Origin: Chitinophagales bacterium
GTDB taxonomy: Bacteria; Bacteroidota; Bacteroidia; Chitinophagales; Chitinophagaceae
Direction of reading: 5' to 3'
Assembly: GCA_015654495.1 (NCBI GenBank)
Contig: JAATGW010000025.1
Location: 1 to 33,338 of the forward strand
DNA: 33,338 nt
Position 1 is the first letter of the stretch. Each line of letters starts with the position of its first letter. This document shows, piece after piece, positions 16,967 through 24,839 of this stretch. The notes under the pieces are model-generated. The model was not told the origin of the DNA. It ran no database searches and saw only the letters and a program-made list of their open reading frames with translations. The translations under genes were made by a program, and so were the position numbers.

Positions 16967-18352
16967 TTATTGTTTTTCCTCTACCACTGCAATTGTTGCA
17001 GGATCGTACACATAGATGACGCTGACGGCGGCACAGAGCATGCAGATACCGGAAAGCACCAATGCATATACCGGCTGATTGTTATAAAGGTGTTTTACTG
17101 CGGGTCCACCGATAATTCCATTCAGAATCTGAGGAATGGTGATAAAGAAATTAAAAATACCCATATAGATACCCATCTTACCTGCTGGTATAGACGAAGA
17201 GAGAATCACATAGGGCATAGCAAGGATGCTGGCCCAGGCAATGCCTACCAGCACCATCGAAAAAATGAGAAATTCTTTATTCGGAGCAAAATAGATGGAG
17301 ATCAATCCAACACCACCTGCTATCAATGATACGGCGTGCGTCTTTTTTCTCCCGATCCGGTTGGCAATCCAGGGTAAACAAAGCGCATAAATGGCAGACA
17401 CGCCGTTATAAACTGAAAATATTACACCAGTCCAGTTTTGTGCTTCGCGATAGGAGTCGGAACTTTTGTCGTTTACTGACAATCCCATAATATGAGTAGC
17501 AATTGAATCGGTTGTAAACACCCACATGCCGAATAAAGCGAACCATGAAAAAAACTGGACAAGGCCGAGTTGTTTCATAGTGCGTGGCATATTCGCGAAG
17601 TCGCGGAATATAGAACTCAATCCTGCATGGTGATCTTCGTTTTTTCCATGAAACTGTTCATAGTCCTTAGGGGGATATTCCTTTGTTTTAAATACCGTCC
17701 ACAATACCGACCCGACAAAAAACACAGCGCCGATATAAAAAGCATACCTGATATTCAGTCCCACCACCCCTTCCGGCGCTTCCTTTGGTACATCGAACCA
17801 ATTGTAAAGAATGCTAGGTAACAATGAACCGGCCACTGCGCCTATCCCTATCAGGCAGGTCTGGATTGAAAATCCTTTGGTCCTTTGAGAATCGGGCAGA
17901 TTATCAGCAACAAGCGCACGAAAAGGTTCCATCGCAAGATTAAAACAGGCGTCCATAATCATCAGGAATGCTGCGCCGACAATAACCAGCGGCGCAATGG
18001 ACCCGAGGATTCCGGCATTAGGCATGAGCGTTAGTGCACAGGAGGAAAGAATTGCACCGGCAAGAAAATAGGGACGCCGGCGCCCCAGGCGATTCCAGGT
18101 ACGATCGCTGTAGTGCCCGACAATCGGTTGTACAATCAATCCCACAAGAGGTGCTGCCAGCCAGAACCAGGATAGTTGTTCCACTTCTGCTCCATAATTC
18201 CGTAGTATTCCGCTGGCATTGGCATTTTGCAATGCGAATGCAAACTGTATCCCCAGAAATCCAAAACTCATATTGAAGATCTGCCAGAAACTTAGAAGAG
18301 GTTTTGGCCTAAGATCAGGTTTATCAATAACCGGCGAAGGAGCTATTGGCAT
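16967..18352 (-). CDS. SLC45/GPH-type MFS sugar transporter (probable maltose or maltodextrin importer)
   Basis: A 461-residue inner-membrane transporter of the major facilitator superfamily with about 12 helices. The N-terminal half carries FWQIFNMSFGFLGIQFAFALQ and the loop motif GHYSDRTWNRLGRRRPYFL, whose RRRPY is characteristic of sucrose/maltose carriers of the SLC45/GPH type. The second half has an IANRIGRKKTHAVSL loop. It is placed between glgC and a periplasmic GH13 enzyme, so the likely cargo is maltose or short maltodextrins, taken up with a cation. The 50-base gap from the glgC stop is entirely a GTTNAAC heptad array; no ribosome-binding site is evident before the ATG. The 12-base gap to the GH13 gene indicates co-transcription. 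Confidence 0.85.
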   Translation of the reverse strand: MPIAPSPVIDKPDLRPKPLLSFWQIFNMSFGFLGIQFAFALQNANASGILRNYGAEVEQLSWFWLAAPLVGLIVQPIVGHYSDRTWNRLGRRRPYFLAGAILSSCALTLMPNAGILGSIAPLVIVGAAFLMIMDACFNLAMEPFRALVADNLPDSQRTKGFSIQTCLIGIGAVAGSLLPSILYNWFDVPKEAPEGVVGLNIRYAFYIGAVFFVGSVLWTVFKTKEYPPKDYEQFHGKNEDHHAGLSSIFRDFANMPRTMKQLGLVQFFSWFALFGMWVFTTDSIATHIMGLSVNDKSSDSYREAQNWTGVIFSVYNGVSAIYALCLPWIANRIGRKKTHAVSLIAGGVGLISIYFAPNKEFLIFSMVLVGIAWASILAMPYVILSSSIPAGKMGIYMGIFNFFITIPQILNGIIGGPAVKHLYNNQPVYALVLSGICMLCAAVSVIYVYDPATIAVVEEKQ

Positions 18353-18359
18353 GGCAAAA

Positions 18360-18408
18360 GTTGAAAGTTCAACGTTAAACGTTGAACGTTTAACGTCTAA
18401 CGTTATAT
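18360..18408. repeat. GTTNAAC heptad array, site D (7 units)
   Basis: The longest array: seven 7-base units in unbroken register, five of them matching GTTNAA exactly. Bases 18367-18387 form a perfect inverted repeat with 10-base arms around one central base. It occupies the whole gap between glgC and the transporter within the minus-strand operon and overlaps the glgC stop codon at 18403-18405. It is the only GTTNAAC array inside an apparent minus-strand operon. Confidence 0.85.
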
Positions 18409-19677
18409 TACAAATCCGTCGGGAAGTATCGCGCCTTTCTTCACTACCACAATGCCGTCTTTTACTGTATAAAGTGAATGATCAGAGTTTGCAAGATGCG
18501 CGCCACCATTAATTCTTACATCATTTCCCAGGCGACAGTTCTTATCGATGATTGCATTGCGGATATAGCAGCGTTCGCCGATACCAACTTTGGGAAGCCC
18601 CTTGCTCACCGAATTATTCATGTCTTCAATGGTTTCATAATAATCGGTACCCATAATATAGCTGCTTACAATTGTAGTACCTGAACCGATCCTGGTACGG
18701 ATACCGATAACGCTGTTCTCAATTCTGGAAGCATTGATAATACAGCCTTCTGCAATGATTGTTTTTTCAAGAGTAGTTCCGCTGATTTTTGCAGGAGGCA
18801 GCATGCGCGCACGGGTATAAACAGCCCTGCTGTTATCAAAAAGATTGAACGGCGGAACCTCATCGGTGAGCGCCAGGTTGGCCTCGAAAAATGAATAGAT
18901 ATTTCCGATATCCGTCCAGTATCCTTCATACTGGTAGCTGAGCACCTTGAAATGTTCTATTGAATGAGGGATGATTTCTTTACCAAAGTCAGTGGCATCT
19001 TTATGAACATCCTGCAGGAGATCAAACAAAATTTTCCTGCTGAAAATATAGATACCCATACTGGCGAGATAATTTCTTTGCACTGCCTTCATTTCGGCTC
19101 CGGTATCACTTTCCCAATCTTCGAGTACTTCTTTCTTTGGCTTTTCAATAAAAGAGGTGATGAAATGATCATCACTTGTTTTCAGAATACCAAATTCTGT
19201 TGCATCTTTTGCGTTTACCGGAATGGTAGCTATGGAGATATCGGCTCCTTTCGCAATATGTTCATCAACCATTTCCTGGAAATCCATCTGATAAAGCTGA
19301 TCACCGGAAAGGATCAGCAAATAATCGAAGTCCTGCTGTTCAACATGCCTGAGTGATTGCCTCACTGCGTCTGCAGTACCCTGGAACCAGGCCGGATTAT
19401 CGGGTGTTTGTTCCGCTGCTATAATATCAACAAATGCTGAGCTGAACACACTGAAGTGATAAGTGTTTTTAATATGTTTATTCAGCGAAGCGGAGTTGAA
19501 TTGCGTAAGCACATACATTCTTCCAATGCCTGAATTGAGGCAGTTGGAAATCGGAATATCAACCAACCTGTATTTTCCGGCAATCGGTACCGCCGGCTTA
19601 CTTCTCGTAGCTGTGAGCGGAAACAATCTTGTTCCGGCACCACCGCCAAGAATGATAGCTATCACTTCTTTTTTCAT
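18403..19677 (-). CDS. glgC: Glucose-1-phosphate adenylyltransferase
   Basis: Makes ADP-glucose from glucose-1-phosphate and ATP, the committed step of glycogen synthesis. 424 residues, normal length. The N-terminal nucleotidyltransferase domain has IILGGGAGTRLFPLT (8-22), the KPAVPIAGKYRLVDIPISNC block, SGDQLYQMD and a substrate-contact segment FIEKPKKE. The C-terminal left-handed beta-helix follows with hexapeptide-type turns such as GCIINASRIENSVIG and RIGSGTTIVSS. It lies 23 bases after glgA and upstream of the SLC45-type transporter. Regulation by metabolites is typical of the family but not assessable here. Confidence 0.97.
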   Translation of the reverse strand: MKKEVIAIILGGGAGTRLFPLTATRSKPAVPIAGKYRLVDIPISNCLNSGIGRMYVLTQFNSASLNKHIKNTYHFSVFSSAFVDIIAAEQTPDNPAWFQGTADAVRQSLRHVEQQDFDYLLILSGDQLYQMDFQEMVDEHIAKGADISIATIPVNAKDATEFGILKTSDDHFITSFIEKPKKEVLEDWESDTGAEMKAVQRNYLASMGIYIFSRKILFDLLQDVHKDATDFGKEIIPHSIEHFKVLSYQYEGYWTDIGNIYSFFEANLALTDEVPPFNLFDNSRAVYTRARMLPPAKISGTTLEKTIIAEGCIINASRIENSVIGIRTRIGSGTTIVSSYIMGTDYYETIEDMNNSVSKGLPKVGIGERCYIRNAIIDKNCRLGNDVRINGGAHLANSDHSLYTVKDGIVVVKKGAILPDGFVI

Positions 19678-19700
19678 ATGGTTGTTAGTTAGAGTGTAAT

Positions 19701-21116
19701 TTAATGCAAAGTTGAATAAAGGTTAATATATTGTTGGGCACTGTTGTCCCAGCTGAAATCCAGTTTCATCATTGTTTTCCTCACATCCTTCAACCTCTTT
19801 TTGTCTTCATATAATTCGAGGCCACGAAAAATGCCCTGAGTAATATCTCCGACACTTGCATAAAGATGAGTAATGCCATAACCATCAGGATCACCATAAT
19901 CTATAACCGTATCTTTCAGGCCTCCTGTTTTTCTTACTATCGGCACAGTCCCATATCGCATTGCATACATCTGATTCAATCCGCAGGGCTCCACCCTTGA
20001 GGGCATAAGTATAAAATCCGCACCTGCATACATCAGGTGGCTGAGTGCTTCATTATATCCTACAAATACATTATAGTCGCCGGCACTGTATGCTTTTAAT
20101 ATTTCAAGCTGCGATTCCACATATGGATCTCCACTGCCAAGGATCAGAAAATTCATTTTTCTTCCGATATGATAGAAACTATCACCTATAACCTGTGGCA
20201 AAAGATCCGCAGCTTTTTCGCCAACAAGTCTGCCTATAAAAACGAAAAGTGGCTTTTCAGGATCAAGCTCAAAAGTTTCACATAATTTTTCCTTGCTTGC
20301 TGTTTTACCCCTTTTTACATCAAGCGCTTTATAATGATCATCGATATATTTATCGGTTTCAGGATCCCATACAACCGTATCAATACCATTAAGGATACCC
20401 GAACATTTTCCTTTTTCATATTCAAAAAGTGCTTCAAGCCCGTTGCTCATGTACTTGAGCTCCTCCATATAGCTCCAGCTTACAGTAGTCACTTTCCACG
20501 CACATTTGATGCCTGATGCAAGGGGATTGATCATATTATTCCACTCCAGCTGGCCCCATTTCCACTGATCCCACTCAGGTATGTAATGGCTCTTATCCCA
20601 TCCCAGCCAACCCTGGTACTGCGCATTGTGAATGGTAATTACTGACGGAATATCTGCCAGGTTCCGGAACCCGACACAATTTTGCATCATAAATGGGATA
20701 AGAGCTGCGTGATGATCATGTACATGTATCACATCGGGTTCGTGATTCCATTTTGCGATCCAGTCGACTACAGCAATCTGAAAAGCTGTAAACCGCTCAG
20801 TATCGTCATCATATCCATATACTTTTTCCCTGTCGAGTAGTCCGCCGATATCAATAAGATAAAGATCAAAACCCAGAACATTGGTTATTTCCTTGATAAC
20901 TGTGTATTCAAACCACCAGTAACCGAGGTTGGCGCCACCCTTATGAACGAGTTCCCATTGGTTGTTATATAAAAATTTTGTATTGTACATGGGCATCACC
21001 ACTTTGGCAATATGCCCGAGTTGATTCTGGTATCGGGGAAGTGCGCCAACCACATCGCCGAGGCCTCCTGCTTTAGCTACCGGATAACATTCGGCCGATA
21101 CGTGTATGATTTCCAT
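19701..21116 (-). CDS. glgA: Glycogen synthase (ADP-glucose type, GT5)
   Basis: Transfers glucose from ADP-glucose to the non-reducing end of glycogen. 471 residues, GT-B fold. The N-terminal substrate loop KAGGLGDVVGALP (15-27) is intact, as are HVHDHHAALIPF, the hinge-following FIGRLVGEK, and the C-terminal donor site RVEPCGLNQMYAMRYGTVPIVRKTGGL with the conserved Glu and the GGL loop. It is the first gene of the glgA-glgC-transporter-GH13 operon. The upstream 132 bases are shared with the divergent FucP-type transporter and contain a perfect 16-base palindrome (21177-21192), a candidate operator. An AAAAGGGG lies directly before the ATG, too close to be a well-spaced ribosome-binding site. 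Confidence 0.97.
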   Translation of the reverse strand: MEIIHVSAECYPVAKAGGLGDVVGALPRYQNQLGHIAKVVMPMYNTKFLYNNQWELVHKGGANLGYWWFEYTVIKEITNVLGFDLYLIDIGGLLDREKVYGYDDDTERFTAFQIAVVDWIAKWNHEPDVIHVHDHHAALIPFMMQNCVGFRNLADIPSVITIHNAQYQGWLGWDKSHYIPEWDQWKWGQLEWNNMINPLASGIKCAWKVTTVSWSYMEELKYMSNGLEALFEYEKGKCSGILNGIDTVVWDPETDKYIDDHYKALDVKRGKTASKEKLCETFELDPEKPLFVFIGRLVGEKAADLLPQVIGDSFYHIGRKMNFLILGSGDPYVESQLEILKAYSAGDYNVFVGYNEALSHLMYAGADFILMPSRVEPCGLNQMYAMRYGTVPIVRKTGGLKDTVIDYGDPDGYGITHLYASVGDITQGIFRGLELYEDKKRLKDVRKTMMKLDFSWDNSAQQYINLYSTLH

Positions 21117-21176
21117 CCCCTTTTGCGGTTTAATTGATTCAAATTAAGAAGTATATCGATTCATCATGCTACAATG

Positions 21177-21192
21177 ATAAAAATATTTTTAT
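21177..21192. promoter_or_regulatory. 16-base AT palindrome between glgA and the sugar transporter
   Basis: A perfect self-complementary 16-mer made only of A and T (ATAAAAAT/ATTTTTAT halves), about 60 bases from the glgA start and 57 bases from the transporter start, in the middle of the divergent region. It could be an operator acting on both genes or simply an AT-rich promoter element. The remaining bases of 21117-21248 hold no ORF. Confidence 0.35.
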
Positions 21193-21248
21193 GCTAAGTA
21201 ATTCTTATTATTTTCAGGTTTCAAACCAACTTAAACCAATCACGGCTC

Positions 21249-22859
21249 ATGAGGCAACCCGCAAAACCCACTAACCATAGTGCGCTTGGAACGTTAGTGA
21301 TCGTATTCTTCTTCTGGGGATTTATTGCAGCTTCTAATAGTATCCTGATCCCTTTCTGTAAAACACATTTCTCTTTAACACAATTTCAGTCGCAGCTGAT
21401 AGGATCTGCCTTTTACGGGGCTTATTTCATTGGTTCGCTTATTCTGTTCATCGTTTCCAATATTGCCGGATACGATATCGTGAATAAGATCGGATACAAA
21501 AGAGGCATTATTTACGGACTTTTTATTTCGGTTATAGGTGCCCTGCTGATCATTCCGTCCGCCAATGCCAATTCATTTTATGCGATCCTGGGCTCTTTAT
21601 TTGTAGTTGCGCTGGGGTTTTCTCTGCAGCAAACCTGCGCACAACCATTTGCCATTGCGCTGGGAGACCCGGCTACAGGCTCTCACAGGTTAAACCTGGG
21701 TGGTGGAGTAAACTCTTTCGGAACCACACTGGGACCGGTTATCGTGAGTTTGTTCCTGTTTGGCTCCATCGGCGAGAAAACAACAGATGTCATTTATACC
21801 GTTAAAAACATCAATAATCTTTATATAATTGTCGCCATTGTTTTTGCTGTAGTGGCGCTCTTCTTTCTGTTTTCGAAACTGCCCGATGGTAAAAACCTTG
21901 AGCCTTTCGAAAAGGCAACCAAGGCTTCATGGGCACTTTTTTTAATGCTTTTGCTGATAGTTGTTATTATATTGATAGGTCAACTTACAGACACGCCTAA
22001 ACTATATCTGCTGATTGCCACCATGATTGCAGTTGCCACTATTTTGTTTTATGGAAACAGTGCGGCTGAAAAAAAGCCCGACGGCTGGGGCGCAATGAAA
22101 TTCCCGCAGCTTATTTACGGTATGTTTGGCATATTCGTTTATGTGGGTGTGGAAGTTACTATCGACAATAATTTCGGTGCCTTACTAAAAGTTCCGGGCT
22201 ATTTCAATGAAGCAGGTTTATCAGAAAGTGAAATATCACAATATATTTCCCTGTACTGGGGAAGTCTTATGATTGGAAGGTGGACTGGTGCAATAAGTGT
22301 ATTCAGCCTTTCCGCTGTATCCAAAAAAATTGCAATGGTTATCGTTCCATTTATTGCCTTTGCCGTTATTCTTCTTGTAAACAAGATTTCAGGAAATGAA
22401 ATCGGTAACCTTTACCCATAGGCAATCTGCATTGTGGTCGCCATTGCTGCTTTTTTCTTCGGCCAGGAAAAGCCGGTGAAAACACTTTTAACGCTGTCCA
22501 TCCTTGGCACCATTGCCATGATCATCGGATCATATACAACAGGTATAGTTTCCGTGTTTGCAATCATTTCCGGCGGACTCTGTTGTTCTGTTATGTGGCC
22601 CTGCATTTTTGCATTGGGCGTCGGCGGTCTTGGTAAATACACAAGCGAAGGGTCTGCAATGCTTATCATGATGATATTAGGTGCTGCAGTTATCCCGCCA
22701 TTCCAGGGAGCTGTTGGAGATGGTGCAATAGGTTTGCATAAATCATACCTGGTGGCAGCGGCATGTTTTGCAATTTTGATTCTTCTTGCGGTGAAATTGC
22801 GCAACGTGCTGAACAAACAGGGACTTAACTTTGACGAGCAAATCTCGGGAGGTCATTAA
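21249..22859 (+). pseudogene. FucP/GluP-type sugar MFS transporter interrupted by an in-frame TAG
   Basis: A major facilitator transporter of the fucose/glucose-galactose permease type. The first ORF (21249-22421, 390 residues) carries the N-terminal half and about nine or ten helices: [38 protein letters not shown] and [16 protein letters not shown] are family hallmarks. TAG at 22419-22421 ends it at [11 protein letters not shown]. The same frame continues directly with AICIVVAIAAFFFGQEKP and the C-terminal helices with GGLCCSVMWPCIFALGVGGLG, ending at 22859. Without the TAG the protein would be about 536 residues. No other frameshift or stop is present and both halves remain well conserved, so this is a very recent nonsense mutation, a sequencing error, or readthrough. 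It is followed 15 bases later by the ROK kinase, an operon consistent with hexose uptake and phosphorylation. Confidence 0.8.
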
Positions 22860-22874
22860 AATCATCTTTTTCTT

Positions 22875-23864
22875 ATGGATTTAACGAATGCAGTTCCACC
22901 GGTATCGCAACAATTCGCGCTTGGTGTTGATCTCGGAGGTACAAATACAAAATTCGGACTGGTTAATACACACGGTGATATATTTCATTATGGTTCAATT
23001 TCCACTAATACAAAAGATGCTGTGGAAGATTTTATTGATGAACTGTATGATGCCATAATTCCTGGAATTACGGAAGTCGGAGGTATTGGAATGATCCGGG
23101 GCATCGGCATCGGCGCGCCCAATGGAAATATTTATAAAGGAACAATCGAATATGCGCCAAATCTGAAATGGAAAGGAATTATTCCACTCGCAGATCTGAT
23201 AACAAAAAAGTTCGGCATCAAGGCAAGGCTTACCAATGATGCGAATGCAGCAGCAGTTGGCGAAATGACCTATGGTGCGGCTAAGGGTATGCGTGATTTT
23301 ATTATGATTACCCTCGGAACCGGCGTTGGAAGCGGAATTGTAGCTAATGGTCAGCTGATCTATGGGCACGACGGTTTTGCCGGAGAACTGGGTCATACCA
23401 TTATAATTCCAGGGGGACGGCTTCATCCGGGTACGGGAATCCTTGGATCCCTGGAAGCATATGCATCGGCAACGGGTGTTGCACGCACTGCCGTCGAATT
23501 TCTTGATGAACATCCGGGCATTGAAAGTTCCATGCGTGCATATAATAAGGATGAAATTGATGCAAAGGTTGTGTATGATTGTGCAATGGCAGGAGATCAG
23601 CTTGCGATCGAAGTTTACAATTACACCGGGAATATTTTAGGACTTGCGCTGGCGAATTTTGTGATGTTCAGCAGCCCTGAAGCAATTGTATTATTCGGTG
23701 GAATGGCAAAAGCAGGTGAAATGATTCTTAAACCCACCCGCGAGAATATGGAAAAACACCTGCTACCGATCTTCCAGAATAAAGTAAAATTGTTGTTCAG
23801 CGAATTGAAGGAAGCAGATGCGGCGATACTTGGTGCAAGCGCACTCGTATGGGATGTACGATAA
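22875..23864 (+). CDS. ROK family sugar kinase (glucokinase-like) lacking the zinc-site cysteines
   Basis: A 329-residue cytosolic kinase of the ROK family, probably phosphorylating glucose taken up by the transporter encoded 15 bases upstream. The ATP phosphate loop DLGGTNTKFG is at 19-28, the catalytic Asp122 lies in LTNDANAAAVGE, the second ATP motif in TLGTGVGSGIV (147-157), and sugar-contact residues in GELGH (Glu171, His174). The family zinc motif CxCGxxGCxE should follow. Here the aligned positions are Pro185, Thr187, Gly188, Gly191, Ser192 and Glu194: the glycines and glutamate are kept and all three cysteines are gone. Most likely an active kinase that does not need structural zinc, but loss of activity cannot be excluded. 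It converges on lipA. Confidence 0.88.
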   Translation: MDLTNAVPPVSQQFALGVDLGGTNTKFGLVNTHGDIFHYGSISTNTKDAVEDFIDELYDAIIPGITEVGGIGMIRGIGIGAPNGNIYKGTIEYAPNLKWKGIIPLADLITKKFGIKARLTNDANAAAVGEMTYGAAKGMRDFIMITLGTGVGSGIVANGQLIYGHDGFAGELGHTIIIPGGRLHPGTGILGSLEAYASATGVARTAVEFLDEHPGIESSMRAYNKDEIDAKVVYDCAMAGDQLAIEVYNYTGNILGLALANFVMFSSPEAIVLFGGMAKAGEMILKPTRENMEKHLLPIFQNKVKLLFSELKEADAAILGASALVWDVR

Positions 23865-23865
23865 C

Positions 23866-23893
23866 GTTAAACGTTCAACGTTCAACGTTTAAC
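23866..23893. repeat. GTTNAAC heptad array, site E (4 units, hairpin)
   Basis: Four perfect GTTNAAC units (N = A, C, C, T). The outer units pair as 10-base arms around an 8-base loop, so both strands can form a hairpin. It starts 2 bases after the ROK stop and contains the last codons and TGA stop (23877-23875) of the convergent lipA. Confidence 0.85.
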
Positions 23894-24807
23894 AACTGCT
23901 CAGTAAGCCATTTTTCACGGCCATAACCAGGAACTACGTGCTTTTCGCTGTGATAACTTGATCTCACAAGCGGGCCGCTCTCCACATAATCTATCCCCAA
24001 AGAATAGCCGATTTCACGGTATTCAGCAAATTCATCAGGATGTACAAATCGGGCAACCTGTAAATGTTTACGTGTTGGTTGCAGGTACTGACCGATTGTT
24101 ACCACATCTACTCCGCTGTTGTTAAGGTCTTTCAGGGTTTGTATAACTTCCTCTTTTTTCTCTCCCAAACCCAGCATGATTCCTGATTTTGTACGCATGC
24201 CGCCTTCTTTGAGGATACGCAGCACTTCCATACTACGCCAGTATTTGGCCTGTATGCGAACCTGGCGGGTAAGCCGCTCTACGGTTTCAATATTATGCGA
24301 AACAACTTCAGGAGCTGCTTCAATGATGCGGTTTATATTTTCCTTCTCTCCCTTGAAATCAGGAATAAGTGTTTCAAGCGTAGTATCCGGGTTTAGTGTT
24401 TTAACGGCGCGGATTGTGTTATACCAGACAATACTTCCCCCATCCTTTAATTCATCACGGTCTACAGAAGTAATAACCGCATGCTTCACCTTCATCAAAT
24501 GAATTGCTTCCGCTACACGTTGCGGTTCATCCCAATCCACTGCTCCGGGCCGCCCGGTTGCAACCGCACAAAATCCGCAACTTCTTGTACATACATTTCC
24601 AAGTATCATGAAGGTGGCTGTTCCGGCTCCCCAGCACTCACCCATATTCGGACAATTTCCGCTTTCGCAAATGGTGTGAAGTTTATGTGTATCAACCAGG
24701 TTTCTTACATTCCGGTAACTTTCGCCAATGGGTAGTCGAACCCTCAACCAGTCTGGTTTTTTTGGTTTTTGTTCCACAACCGGATCTATAACTGTCAGTT
24801 CTTTCAT
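23875..24807 (-). CDS. lipA: Lipoyl synthase
   Basis: Radical SAM enzyme that inserts two sulfurs into octanoyl groups on lipoyl domains of 2-oxoacid dehydrogenases and GcvH. 310 residues. The auxiliary Fe-S cluster cysteines are Cys47, Cys52 and Cys58 in [12 protein letters not shown], the radical SAM cysteines are Cys73, Cys77 and Cys80 in CTRSCGFC, and RSSY at 282-285 supplies the C-terminal serine ligand. All catalytic features are intact. The last four or five residues (about NVER) and the TGA stop are encoded by the heptad array shared with the convergent ROK gene. It lies 32 bases downstream of the outer-membrane-type gene on the same strand. The octanoyltransferase gene lipB is not in the window. 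Confidence 0.97.
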   Translation of the reverse strand: MKELTVIDPVVEQKPKKPDWLRVRLPIGESYRNVRNLVDTHKLHTICESGNCPNMGECWGAGTATFMILGNVCTRSCGFCAVATGRPGAVDWDEPQRVAEAIHLMKVKHAVITSVDRDELKDGGSIVWYNTIRAVKTLNPDTTLETLIPDFKGEKENINRIIEAAPEVVSHNIETVERLTRQVRIQAKYWRSMEVLRILKEGGMRTKSGIMLGLGEKKEEVIQTLKDLNNSGVDVVTIGQYLQPTRKHLQVARFVHPDEFAEYREIGYSLGIDYVESGPLVRSSYHSEKHVVPGYGREKWLTEQLLNVER

Positions 24808-24839
24808 TGTTTTTTTATAATTCTTTCAGCCCTATCCCG

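Noticed and set aside
18360-18408. CRISPR-like direct repeats
   Set aside because: Units are 7 bases and contiguous with no spacers; there are no cas genes in the window.
22419-22421. Recoding of TAG as a sense codon in this organism
   Set aside because: The phosphodiesterase gene at 3996 uses TAG as an ordinary stop and other genes contain no internal TAG, so a general reassignment is not supported.
22434-22859. A separate small gene starting at GTG 22434
   Set aside because: It is in the same frame as the transporter ORF ending at 22421, begins inside a transmembrane helix and has no ribosome-binding site. It is the C-terminal part of one interrupted gene.
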